8,203 nucleotides of DNA from Candidatus Limimorpha equi (lineage in GTDB: Bacteria; Bacteroidota; Bacteroidia; Bacteroidales; F082): assembly GCA_018065885.1 (NCBI GenBank), contig JAGHSL010000064.1, positions 1 through 8,203 of the forward strand, in the 5' to 3' direction. Shown piece after piece: positions 1 through 7,091 of the stretch. The notes under the pieces were generated by a model that saw only the letters and a list, made by a program, of their open reading frames with translations, did not search any database and was not told the DNA's origin. Positions within the stretch are counted from its first letter, which is position 1. The number at the start of each line of letters is the position of its first letter. The translations under genes and the position numbers were made by a program.

Positions 1-2
1 TG

Positions 3-884
3 GTGAACATCTGGACGATGAAATTAGGCGAAAGACTGCAATCACAATATCCTGAATTACAGCTAAAAAAACGCAAATTCAGTTTTCTTCCGACATACGA
101 TGTTGATGCGGCGTGGGCCTATAAGCACAAGGGCTTTTTGCGCACTTCGGCATCTTTTCTGAAGAATTTGACCGCTCACGATTTTGATTTGATAAAGGAG
201 CGTCATCATGTGCTTTTCCGTCATCGGCGTGATCCTTTCGATTCGTTCGACTTGCTTTTCGATTTGCAGAAAAAATACAGTTTGCACCCCATATTCTTCA
301 TATTGTGTGGCGATTACGACACTAACGACAAGAGCATTTCCATCCGCAACGATGCTTTTCAGGCCTTGATAAAACGCATTGGCGATTATGCCGATGTGGG
401 CATTCATCCATCGTTTGCATCTTATCTCGATTCGGAGAAACTGCGTGTGGAATTGGAGCGTCTTTCATCGGTGCTGAACCGCGATGTCACCAAGAGCCGC
501 CAGCATTTCCTGAGAATGAATTTGCCACGCAGTTATCAGAAACTCATCGAGTTGGATGTTAAGGACGATTACACAATGGGCTTCGCTTCGCAGGCAGGTT
601 TCCGTGCGGGAATTGCTGATGCTTTCCCGTTTTTCGATTTGGAAAATGATGTCGTTACACCGCTTGTGGTGCATCCTTTCGCTTTGATGGATGGCACAAT
701 GCGCGATTACTTGAACCTGAATCTTGACGATTCGTTTGAGTTGGCTTGCCGTTTAGTCGACGAGGTGAAGGCAGTCAATGGGACATTCATCTATCTGACG
801 CATAATGAGACGCTTGGCGGTGAAAAACGTTGGGTCGGCTGGCCCGAAATGTATGAAAAACTGATTCAGTATTGCTTGAAATGA
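3..884 (+). CDS. Polysaccharide deacetylase family protein, 5'-partial
   Basis: C-terminal 293 codons of a deacetylase-fold protein (NodB/CE4-like, Bacteroidales subtype) that probably removes acetyl groups from a cell-envelope glycan. Residue numbers count from the first codon in the window. Visible motifs: TYDVD (31-35) with the expected metal/catalytic Asp residues, GIHPS (133-137) with the metal-binding His, the block DDYTMGFASQAGFRAG (188-203), HPF (224-226) and LTHNETLG (265-272). The GTG at position 3 is unlikely to be the true start. The frame is open to the window edge, and family members have an additional N-terminal domain before the TYDVD segment, so the gene most likely begins upstream. 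There is no signal peptide in the visible part. The stop TGA overlaps the next gene's ATG (ATGA), so the two are probably co-translated. Family assignment is firm; the substrate is unknown. Confidence 0.85.
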   Translation: MNIWTMKLGERLQSQYPELQLKKRKFSFLPTYDVDAAWAYKHKGFLRTSASFLKNLTAHDFDLIKERHHVLFRHRRDPFDSFDLLFDLQKKYSLHPIFFILCGDYDTNDKSISIRNDAFQALIKRIGDYADVGIHPSFASYLDSEKLRVELERLSSVLNRDVTKSRQHFLRMNLPRSYQKLIELDVKDDYTMGFASQAGFRAGIADAFPFFDLENDVVTPLVVHPFALMDGTMRDYLNLNLDDSFELACRLVDEVKAVNGTFIYLTHNETLGGEKRWVGWPEMYEKLIQYCLK

Positions 885-1810
885 TTAAGTATTTGCGCCA
901 TAGCGAAATCGACAGGGAAAAATGGGACGCTTGCATCCACGACTCGGAAAATAGTCTGGTGTATGCCTATTCATGGTATTTGGATGTCATTCATCCTGAT
1001 TGGGAGGCATTGGTGAAAGACGATTACGCTGCCGTCATGCCACTCATAGGTGGCAGGAAATTCGGTGTCAACTATCTGTTTCAGCCTTTTTTTGCGCAAC
1101 AGCTGGGCATTTTTTCGCCTGAATGTATGAATCTGAAAGACAATGAATTCATTGAAGCCATTCCCGCAAAATTCCGTTTTGTTGAAATCAGGCTCAATGC
1201 CTTGAATGCTTTGCCGCCTGCGACAAATGGAGTGGAAAATCACGCCAATATCTTGCTGTTCCTTGATGCCCCATACGAGTTCCTGCGAAACCATTATCAC
1301 ACCAACACGAAACGCAATCTGGCCAAGGCCGAAAACAACCATCTCCATTTGGTGAAAAATATTGATATTAAGGATATTATCGATTTGTTCCGTGCCAATC
1401 GTGGAGCAAGCGTAAGCACTTGGGGCGATGCCGAATATGCACGTCTGCAACGTCTTTCGGCTGTGGCTTTGCAACGGAATCGCGCTTTCACTTATGGCGT
1501 CGCAACTCCCGATTCCGATGAGATTGTGTGCGGTGCATTGTTCATGAAAAATAAAGGGCGCATCACTTTCCTGTTTTCGGGCTGTGGCGAAAAAGGCAAG
1601 TCGCTGCAAGCCATGACTTTCCTTTTGGATAGCGTAATTCGCGAGTTTTGCAATGCACAGAACGTCCTCGATTTTGAAGGTTCCGATAATGCAAATCTGG
1701 CGCGTTTTTACGAAGGTTTCGGTGGCGAAAATTTCGCATATTCGGGCTATTCGTTCAACAGAATGTCGTTTTTTGGCCGTTCCTTGCTGCGCATTTGGAA
1801 GAAAATTTAG
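881..1810 (+). CDS. FemAB/GNAT-like acyltransferase, putative
   Basis: A 309-residue protein with features of the GNAT/FemAB acyltransferase superfamily. An N-terminal half (about 1-120) precedes a segment HTNTKRNLAKAE (about 142-153) that resembles the basic stretch of FemAB-type enzymes. Near the C-terminus, LDFEGSDNANLARFYEGFGG (about 261-280) matches the typical 'FEGS...FY..FG' signature of this superfamily. No signal peptide or membrane helix is seen, so it is likely cytoplasmic. I chose ATG 881 over the in-frame TTG at 872 because it overlaps the upstream stop as ATGA, a classic coupling arrangement. Its partner, a polysaccharide deacetylase, suggests the pair modifies the same surface glycan or its lipid-linked precursor: one removes an acyl group and the other adds a group to an exposed amine. 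That role is inference; the donor and acceptor are unknown. Confidence 0.7.
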   Translation: MIKYLRHSEIDREKWDACIHDSENSLVYAYSWYLDVIHPDWEALVKDDYAAVMPLIGGRKFGVNYLFQPFFAQQLGIFSPECMNLKDNEFIEAIPAKFRFVEIRLNALNALPPATNGVENHANILLFLDAPYEFLRNHYHTNTKRNLAKAENNHLHLVKNIDIKDIIDLFRANRGASVSTWGDAEYARLQRLSAVALQRNRAFTYGVATPDSDEIVCGALFMKNKGRITFLFSGCGEKGKSLQAMTFLLDSVIREFCNAQNVLDFEGSDNANLARFYEGFGGENFAYSGYSFNRMSFFGRSLLRIWKKI

Positions 1811-1840
1811 GCATTTGGCACCAAATCTGCCTTTTGTTTA
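1809..1840 (+). terminator. Probable intrinsic terminator after the deacetylase/acyltransferase pair
   Basis: GGCA (1810-1813) pairs with TGCC (1828-1831), and TTTG (1814-1817) pairs with CAAA (1822-1825), leaving a GCAC loop and a two-base bulge (1826-1827). The right arm runs straight into TTTTGTTTA (1832-1840). It begins at the last bases of the TAG stop. The stem is modest, so efficiency is uncertain, but the position before the separately promoted upp gene makes sense. Confidence 0.5.
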
Positions 1841-1859
1841 CCTTTATTTATTATTTTTG
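1833..1859 (+). promoter_or_regulatory. Candidate Bacteroidales-type promoter for upp
   Basis: TATTTTTG at 1852-1859 is an exact match to the Bacteroidales -7 element TAnnTTTG. The nearest TTTG that could serve as the -33 element is at 1833-1836, only 15 bp upstream; about 19-21 bp is usual, so the -33 part is weak. Transcription would begin around 1864-1868, leaving a leader of only 10-15 bases before the upp start. Confidence 0.38.
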
Positions 1860-1878
1860 GAGCCTAAAAACTCAAATC

Positions 1879-2538
1879 ATGATGAAAGTAAACAACTTAG
1901 GCCTGCAAGACAGCGTTTTCAACCAGTTTTTGTCCGAAATCCGTGATGCTGAAATTCAGAAAGACCGTATGCGTTTCCGCCGCAATTTGGAACGTTTGGG
2001 CGAAATCATGGCTTACGAAATCAGTAAAACGCTTGAATATAAACAGATTGACGTGCCGACACAATTAGGCATCAAGGAAATGCGTGTGCTGAAAGAGCAA
2101 CCCGTCATTGCCACGATTCTGCGTGCCGGACTACCATTTCACAATGGTATTCTGAGCGTGTTTGACCGTGCCGACAACGCTTTCATTGCCGCTTATCGCA
2201 AATACGACAAGAACGAGGATTTTGAAATCAAGGTGGAATATTATTCCACGCCTGACATTGATGGCCGCACTTTGATTCTTTGCGACCCGATGCTGGCAAC
2301 GGGCGAATCGTTAGTGAAGACTTTACACGGTTTGCTGAACGATGAAATGCAGCCGAAACACATACACATTGTGGTGGCCATTGCCAGTGCCGAAGGCTTG
2401 GAATATGTGAAACGTATGCTTTCGCGTATGCCTGTGACGCTTTGGGTTGGTGCTGTCGATGAGGAACTTACGGCTCACGCTTATATCGTCCCAGGGCTTG
2501 GCGATGCCGGCGATTTGGCTTTTGGCGAAAAAATGTAA
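1879..2538 (+). CDS. upp: Uracil phosphoribosyltransferase
   Basis: Cytoplasmic salvage enzyme that converts uracil and PRPP to UMP and pyrophosphate. From ATG 1879 (or the next codon, also ATG, at 1882) it is 219 residues, close to the usual 208-218. Key segments: ILRAGLPFHNG in the N-terminal half; the PRPP-binding loop LILCDPMLATGES, which matches the family's DPMLATG signature; and the C-terminal uracil-binding segment YIVPGLGDAGDLAFG. The open frame extends upstream to 1795 into the preceding gene, but that extension overlaps another gene and reads through the likely terminator and promoter, so I reject it. Bacterial homologues commonly read GDRxFGT near the end; here it is GDLAFGEKM, a small divergence seen outside the catalytic loop. 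It appears to be a single-gene transcription unit, separated from the following transporter by an AT-rich repeat array. Confidence 0.95.
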   Translation: MMKVNNLGLQDSVFNQFLSEIRDAEIQKDRMRFRRNLERLGEIMAYEISKTLEYKQIDVPTQLGIKEMRVLKEQPVIATILRAGLPFHNGILSVFDRADNAFIAAYRKYDKNEDFEIKVEYYSTPDIDGRTLILCDPMLATGESLVKTLHGLLNDEMQPKHIHIVVAIASAEGLEYVKRMLSRMPVTLWVGAVDEELTAHAYIVPGLGDAGDLAFGEKM

Positions 2539-2557
2539 TGTGACAGCTTTTCTCCAA

Positions 2558-2648
2558 ATCATTTAATCTTTAAATTTTAAATCATTAAATTTTTGAATTT
2601 TAAATCTTTGAATCTTTAAATATTAAATCATTAAATCTTGAATTTTAA
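2558..2648. repeat. AT-rich array of 12 degenerate 7-8 bp units
   Basis: This fills most of the 116-bp gap between upp and the transporter gene. It reads as twelve end-to-end units of 7 or 8 bases related to ATCTTTAA. Units start at 2558, 2566, 2574, 2581, 2589, 2597, 2604, 2612, 2620, 2627, 2635 and 2642. They fall into a higher-order 8-7-8 pattern (23-bp period) starting at 2566, 2589 and 2612, with a degenerate fourth copy from 2635. The middle unit is ATTTTAA or ATATTAA each time. The arms ATTTAAT (2561-2567) and ATTAAAT (2584-2590) are inverted repeats. No exact TAnnTTTG promoter element occurs in it, though TAAATCTTTG at 2601-2610 is near. Its function is unknown; possibilities are a bent or easily melted upstream element or a leftover of slippage-driven expansion. 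Confidence 0.75.
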
Positions 2649-2654
2649 TTACTT

Positions 2655-4004
2655 ATGGATATTAAACGCGACAGTTTCGGATCGAAAATAGGCATAATTG
2701 CTGCTGCGGCTGGATCGGCAGTGGGTTTGGGAAACATTTACCGCTTTCCTTGCGAATTAGGCGATAATGGCGGCGCCGCTTTCCTATTGGTTTACCTTAT
2801 CATCGTGCTGGTTCTGGGCGTTCCTGTGATGCTTTCCGAATTGGTCATCGGACGCCGCTCGCAATCCGATGCGGTCGGTTCGTTCAAGAAACTGGCACCC
2901 AAAACCCTTTGGCCTATAGTCGGTTTCATGGGCGTTTTTTGCGGTTTCATCATTCTGGCGTTCTATTCCACGATTTCGGGATGGACCTTGGAATACATCT
3001 GCAAGTCGTTGACGAATGGTTTCCAAGGAAAGGATTTGGGGATTTTGGAACAGGAATTTGCCGATTTCCATAATATGGGTTGGAAAAATGTGATGTGGCA
3101 AGGCGTTTTCATTTTTTTGACTGGTTTTGTCGTGTTCAAAGGCATTAAGAAAGGCATTGAGAAATATTCCAAGATACTGATGCCCATGCTGTTACTTATT
3201 TTGATAGCCTTGGCCATCCGTTCCGTTACCTTGCCTGGTGCAAAGGATGGTCTTGCGTTTCTTTTCCATCCCGATTTTTCAAAGATTAATGGTAAAGTGC
3301 TCATCAGTGCGCTCGGTCAGGTGTTTTTCTCGCTGAGTGTGGGCATGGGTGCTTTGATAACTTACGGCTCGTATATCCAAAAGAATGATAATCTGACTAC
3401 TACGGCCTTGTCGGTGACGTTATCTGATACTTTGGTTGCAATTTTGGCGGGTATCGTCATATTTCCGGCAGCCTTCTCGTTTGGCATTCAGCCCGAGGCT
3501 GGTATGGGACTGGTGTTCAATACTTTGCCTCTGATTTTCAACCAAATGGCTGGAGGTTATCTTTTCTGCCTGATTTTCTTTGTCTTGCTGGCTGTTGCGG
3601 CTTTAACTTCGACGATTTCGCTGCTTGAAGTGATGGTGGCTTATCTGGTTGAAGAAGTGCATATTCAACGCAAATGGGCTACGGTCTTTGCTTGCGTGGC
3701 AACCATGAGCCTTGGCGTTTTCGCCTCTTTGAGCCTGATGGACAACACGCCGTTTTCGGTTGGCGGAAAAACGTTTTTCGATGGCCTTGATTTCCTGTCT
3801 TCCAACATTTTACTTCCGATTGGCGGCTTCTTGATTGTGATTTTTGTGGGCTGGTATCTGGGCAAAAAGAAATTCTATGATGAAATCACCAACGAAGGTA
3901 AACTGAAAATGCGCATTAAGCCGGTTATCCTGTTCATTATCAAGTTTGTGGCTCCTTTGGCCATTGCCTTGATTTTTGTCAGCGGATTGGGATTGTTCAA
4001 ATAA
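2655..4004 (+). CDS. Neurotransmitter:sodium symporter (NSS/SNF) family transporter
   Basis: A 449-residue inner-membrane transporter that probably imports an amino acid or related amine together with sodium. The first helix carries AAAAGSAVGLGNIYRFP (16-32), the hallmark unwound helix. A22, V23, N27 and R30 fall at the same numbers as the sodium- and substrate-site residues of LeuT, with S21 where LeuT has Asn. TM6 has FFSLSVGMGALITYGSYI (224-241). TM8 has ALTSTISLLE with T318 and S319 at the Na2 ligand positions. D379 in FFDGLDF matches the LeuT extracellular-gate Asp that pairs with R30. I count about 11 hydrophobic segments, the common bacterial form that lacks TM12. The substrate cannot be read from the sequence. 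It is the first gene of a likely three-gene operon; the next ATG is 7 bp after its stop. Confidence 0.92.
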   Translation: MDIKRDSFGSKIGIIAAAAGSAVGLGNIYRFPCELGDNGGAAFLLVYLIIVLVLGVPVMLSELVIGRRSQSDAVGSFKKLAPKTLWPIVGFMGVFCGFIILAFYSTISGWTLEYICKSLTNGFQGKDLGILEQEFADFHNMGWKNVMWQGVFIFLTGFVVFKGIKKGIEKYSKILMPMLLLILIALAIRSVTLPGAKDGLAFLFHPDFSKINGKVLISALGQVFFSLSVGMGALITYGSYIQKNDNLTTTALSVTLSDTLVAILAGIVIFPAAFSFGIQPEAGMGLVFNTLPLIFNQMAGGYLFCLIFFVLLAVAALTSTISLLEVMVAYLVEEVHIQRKWATVFACVATMSLGVFASLSLMDNTPFSVGGKTFFDGLDFLSSNILLPIGGFLIVIFVGWYLGKKKFYDEITNEGKLKMRIKPVILFIIKFVAPLAIALIFVSGLGLFK

Positions 4005-4011
4005 TGCTGTC

Positions 4012-4935
4012 ATGGACGAATTTAACGATGGTTTTCTGAGATTTAGCAAAGGCGAGCGTGTTGCCATCATTTCGTTGGCTGCCGCAATTGTCATTCTAAT
4101 AGTGCTAAGTATTTGGAAACCATTTCATCAGGAAACAAGACCATACGGATTTCATGCCTTGGACTCCCTGATTGCGGCACGCCAAAATGCCATAGATGCG
4201 CAAACGGAGAAACCGACTTCTGAGGTTGTTGCCGATGAACCGCATTTGACGCCATTCCCATTCAATCCCAATGGTTTGCCAGAGGAAGAATGGCGCAAAA
4301 TGGGTCTGACCGACCGTCAGATACGCACCATCAAGAATTATGAGGCAAAAGGAGGCAAGTTTTACTCGAAAAACGATGTCAAGAAAATGTATTCGATTAG
4401 CGATGAGGAATTTGCGGAACTGGAGCCTTTTATCGTCATTCCGCCTATGAACCGCAGCATATACGACCACTCAAACCGCCAATATGATGATAAAGGCAAT
4501 GGCGAAAAAGAATCGAAACCGACTGAAACAAAGGTGATTGCAATGGTTGAAATCAACGCTGCCGATTCGGCTTTGTTCGGACAGTTGCCAAAAGTCAGTC
4601 CGTATTTGGCAGCCCGAATCGTGACTTATCGCAATAAGTTGGGCGGATTCTTGAATTTGGAGCAATTGTTGGAAGTGAAGGGCATGGATTCGATGCATTA
4701 TCAGGCCGTTTTGCCGTATCTTCAATTCCAATCCGTTGAAACAAAGAAAGTTGACATCAACCGCGATGATTTCAAGACTCTGGTCAATCATCCTTATCTT
4801 GATTATGATTTGGTGAAAGCCATTTTCAAGCACCGCGACACGAAAGGCATGATTAAGAACTGGGCGCAATTGCAGACGGTGACGAAAAATGCCGGAGAAT
4901 TGAATCCAATGTTGGAATCTTATTTAAAGTTTTAG
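4012..4935 (+). CDS. Membrane-anchored protein with three helix-hairpin-helix repeats (ComEA-like)
   Basis: A 307-residue protein. Residues 17-34 form one hydrophobic helix after a short charged N-terminus, giving a single-pass anchor. A linker (about 36-80) leads to three helix-hairpin-helix units: FNPN...GLTDRQIRTIKNYEAKGG (84-142), VEINAADSALFGQLPKVSPYLAARIVTYRNKLGGF (start 179, to about 240, cited here by position), and VDINRDDF...LVNHPYLDYDLVKAIFKHR (247-307). Repeats two and three begin with the V-x-I-N-x-x-D pattern typical of ComEA-type DNA-binding domains. ATG 4012 was chosen over the in-frame TTG at 3976 because the latter lies inside the transporter gene. The fold predicts DNA or nucleic-acid contact outside the membrane, but no competence genes are adjacent, so a DNA-uptake role is only a possibility. 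Confidence 0.8.
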   Translation: MDEFNDGFLRFSKGERVAIISLAAAIVILIVLSIWKPFHQETRPYGFHALDSLIAARQNAIDAQTEKPTSEVVADEPHLTPFPFNPNGLPEEEWRKMGLTDRQIRTIKNYEAKGGKFYSKNDVKKMYSISDEEFAELEPFIVIPPMNRSIYDHSNRQYDDKGNGEKESKPTETKVIAMVEINAADSALFGQLPKVSPYLAARIVTYRNKLGGFLNLEQLLEVKGMDSMHYQAVLPYLQFQSVETKKVDINRDDFKTLVNHPYLDYDLVKAIFKHRDTKGMIKNWAQLQTVTKNAGELNPMLESYLKF

Positions 4936-4944
4936 TATTTTGAA

Positions 4945-6210
4945 ATGAAACGTTTTTTTATTATTTCCATATTACTGATTTCTATTGTTTTACCATCGAA
5001 AGCGGCCTACATACTTATCCCGATGGACAACACCCAGACCAATCACCTGAAGGCCTACGGCGTGGCTTATTGGGTCCTTCAACGCGAGGTGGAAATCAGC
5101 TGGTTGCTGAACTACAAAGGTGGGAGTTATTTGATTCCGTACCACGAAATGTTTGAGCGCGAGTGCAAGATGCGCAGCGTGAGCTATCAGGTCATTGCTG
5201 ATGCGCAGGCCGATGCAATTCTGGCCGAAATCGCTGACCCTGGCGTGAACATGGACGAGATGAAGCTACAGAAAGTGCCGCGCATTGCGGTCTATGCACC
5301 TAAAAACAATCTGCCTTGGGACGATGCCGTGACCATGGTGCTGACCTACGCCGAAATACCTTACGATGTGGTCTACGACGATGAAGTCTTGCAAGGCGTA
5401 TTGCCTACCTACGACTGGCTGCATTTGCATCACGAGGATTTCACGGGACAATATGGCAAATTCTGGTCGCGCTACCGCAATTATCCTTGGTATCAGGAAG
5501 ATGTGCGCTTACAGGAGGAAACGGCACACCGATGGGGTTTCCAGAAAGTGTCGCAACTGAAACTAGCTGTGGCGAAGAAAATCCGTGAGTTTGTGGCAGG
5601 TGGCGGTTACATGTTTGCCATGTGCTCGGCTCCCGACAGTTTCGATGTGGCTCTTGCTGCCGATGGTCTTGACATCTGCGATTACATGTTCGATGGCGAC
5701 CCGATTCATGCCGGCGACACCAAACGCTTGAATTATGATAATTGTTTCGCATTCACCGATTTCACGGTATCGACAAATCCTCAGGAATATGAAATTTCCA
5801 ATATTGATGTCACTGAAGGCCGCAGCCGTATGGTGCAGGAACAGAACGACTATTTTCTGCTTTTCGATTTCTCCGCCAAGTGGGATCCTGTGCCAACCAT
5901 GCTCACGCAATGCCACGAAAGGCTGATAAAGGGTTTCATGGGGCAGACCACGGCTTTCAACAAAGCATACGTCAAACCTTCGGTCGTCGTTTTGGGCGAT
6001 AATGCCGCATTGAACGAGGACCGTTACATTCATGGCAATTTCGGCAATGGTTTCTGGACATTTTTCGGCGGCCATGACCCCGAGGACTACCGCCACATTG
6101 TCGGCGACCCGCCTACCGAACTTGAAATGCACCCCAATTCACCTGGCTTCAGGTTGATTTTGAACAATATTTTGTTCCCAGCAGCGAAAAAAAAGGAGCA
6201 AAAGACGTGA
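4945..6210 (+). CDS. Secreted Bacteroidales protein of unknown function (legacy name 'asparagine synthetase B')
   Basis: A 421-residue protein with a clear signal peptide: MKR, a hydrophobic stretch 4-16, then PSKA with probable cleavage after Ala20. It should therefore act in the periplasm or outside. Conserved-looking segments include ILIPMDNTQTNHLKAYG (23-39), LHLHHEDFTGQYG (159-171), AGGGYMFAMCSAPDSFD (218-234) and FFGGHDPEDYRHIVGDPPT (373-391). From memory, near-identical Bacteroidales proteins are labelled asparagine synthetase B. That label is not supported here: there is no N-terminal catalytic Cys after Met, no Ntn amidotransferase domain and no ATP-pyrophosphatase SGGxDS loop, and the protein is exported. 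The G-G-G...C-S segment is reminiscent of the nucleophile elbow in class I glutamine-amidotransferase-like folds, which is an inference. The gene starts 9 bp after the previous stop. It ends in a lysine-rich tail that includes an A8 run (6187-6194). Confidence 0.78.
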   Translation: MKRFFIISILLISIVLPSKAAYILIPMDNTQTNHLKAYGVAYWVLQREVEISWLLNYKGGSYLIPYHEMFERECKMRSVSYQVIADAQADAILAEIADPGVNMDEMKLQKVPRIAVYAPKNNLPWDDAVTMVLTYAEIPYDVVYDDEVLQGVLPTYDWLHLHHEDFTGQYGKFWSRYRNYPWYQEDVRLQEETAHRWGFQKVSQLKLAVAKKIREFVAGGGYMFAMCSAPDSFDVALAADGLDICDYMFDGDPIHAGDTKRLNYDNCFAFTDFTVSTNPQEYEISNIDVTEGRSRMVQEQNDYFLLFDFSAKWDPVPTMLTQCHERLIKGFMGQTTAFNKAYVKPSVVVLGDNAALNEDRYIHGNFGNGFWTFFGGHDPEDYRHIVGDPPTELEMHPNSPGFRLILNNILFPAAKKKEQKT

Positions 6211-6278
6211 TTTTGATTTATTGATTGCATTTGATGCGCGAATGGGGTATTGTTTAAAAATAAGTAGATGAAAAGAAT

Positions 6279-7067
6279 ATGAAAACATATCTGTTAAATA
6301 TACCAAATGAACTGAAAAACTTCTGTCAGAAAAAGGATGTTGTGGCACTGTTGTGCAGCAAATCGTGGGAGGTGTTCAATGACGAAGGGAACAAGCAGAT
6401 TTTAATCTTTCAGAAAAATGGAGCCTTATTGGTCTCCACCAACGGAGATGTGATAAATTCCACTTGGCAGTTTATATCAGCCAATAAGTCCATCATTATT
6501 TCTGTCGAAGGTAAAACGACCATGCTTAATCCTGTTTTCGTTGATGGTGTGGTTCTTGCAATGGGAAAAAACGGCACGCAGGAATGCCTTTTCATGATTG
6601 ACGAAACGCGGACAGATGTGATGCCAAATCGCACATTTGGTGAACTTGAGGATTATTTTATCCAAAAGGCTCTTGAGAATAGTCCTGAATATATTGCGGC
6701 TCGACAAGCGCAATTGCAGCAAGAGGAAATGACACGACAAGCAAGATTGCGACAGGAAGAAAAGGCTCGGCAAGCGAAGATTGCCGAACAAAAAAAAAGG
6801 ATAATATGTGAGCATCAGGAAGAAATCAATGCTGCTTTATTAAAGAGACGAAATAGTAGGGTAAATTTGATTTTTATTTTAATTGCTGTATTCTTGATTA
6901 CATTAGCTTTAACATTTATTTTGCCTAATCCCTCAACATGGAGAGGACTCTTAATTGTTATATGTGGAGTAACGGGTATAATATTAGTTGGCTGCCTCGC
7001 TTTGTTATCTGAAGATGTAAAACCCGATATTGAATCGGAAATCGTGGAGAAATACTTGCCTAAATGA
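6279..7067 (+). CDS. Hypothetical protein: beta-rich N-terminal domain, 11-residue-repeat coiled coil, two C-terminal membrane helices
   Basis: 262 residues; I do not know its function. Residues 1-110 are predicted beta-rich (IFQKNGALLVSTNGDVINSTW, cited at 43-63, then a SIIISVEGKTTML strand pair) and look like a small barrel found in Bacteroidales hypotheticals. Residues 138-192 are a highly charged, Ala/Gln-rich coiled coil containing three consecutive 11-residue repeats. Two hydrophobic helices follow (about 195-215 and 222-244), then an acidic tail. The predicted topology is a cytoplasmic head tethered by a C-terminal hairpin in the membrane. ATG 6279 has an A-rich upstream context (AAAAGAAT). 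The 68-bp gap before it has no terminator and only a poor promoter (ATTG 6224-6227, TATTGTTT 6248-6255). GC content drops to about 28% over 6841-6960 by hand count. A coding-like stretch in the same frame lies after its stop, so this protein may be truncated. Confidence 0.7.
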   Translation: MKTYLLNIPNELKNFCQKKDVVALLCSKSWEVFNDEGNKQILIFQKNGALLVSTNGDVINSTWQFISANKSIIISVEGKTTMLNPVFVDGVVLAMGKNGTQECLFMIDETRTDVMPNRTFGELEDYFIQKALENSPEYIAARQAQLQQEEMTRQARLRQEEKARQAKIAEQKKRIICEHQEEINAALLKRRNSRVNLIFILIAVFLITLALTFILPNPSTWRGLLIVICGVTGIILVGCLALLSEDVKPDIESEIVEKYLPK

Positions 7068-7091
7068 AGAAGTATAAGTAAAATAGGATGA

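Noticed and set aside
971..1609. Antisense open frame of 212 codons opposite the acyltransferase gene
   Set aside because: No recognisable motif; fully inside a well-supported gene that is coupled to its upstream neighbour.
1795..1878. Upstream extension of upp that would add 28 residues
   Set aside because: It overlaps the preceding gene, passes through the likely terminator and promoter, and makes the protein longer than the family norm.
4012..4935. Naming the helix-hairpin-helix protein as competence protein ComEA
   Set aside because: It has three repeats and no linked competence genes, and the size and layout differ from classic ComEA. Only the fold is supported.
6227..6237. GCAT-TTG-ATGC hairpin after the secreted-protein gene, as a terminator
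   Set aside because: The stem is only 4 bp and is followed by GCGAATGG rather than a T run.
7065..7091. Recoding of TGA (as Trp or Sec) to join the upstream gene to the 30-codon stretch
   Set aside because: TGA ends other clear genes here (882-884, 6208-6210, 8078-8080), so a changed genetic code is excluded. No selenocysteine element is visible. A decayed 3' end is simpler.
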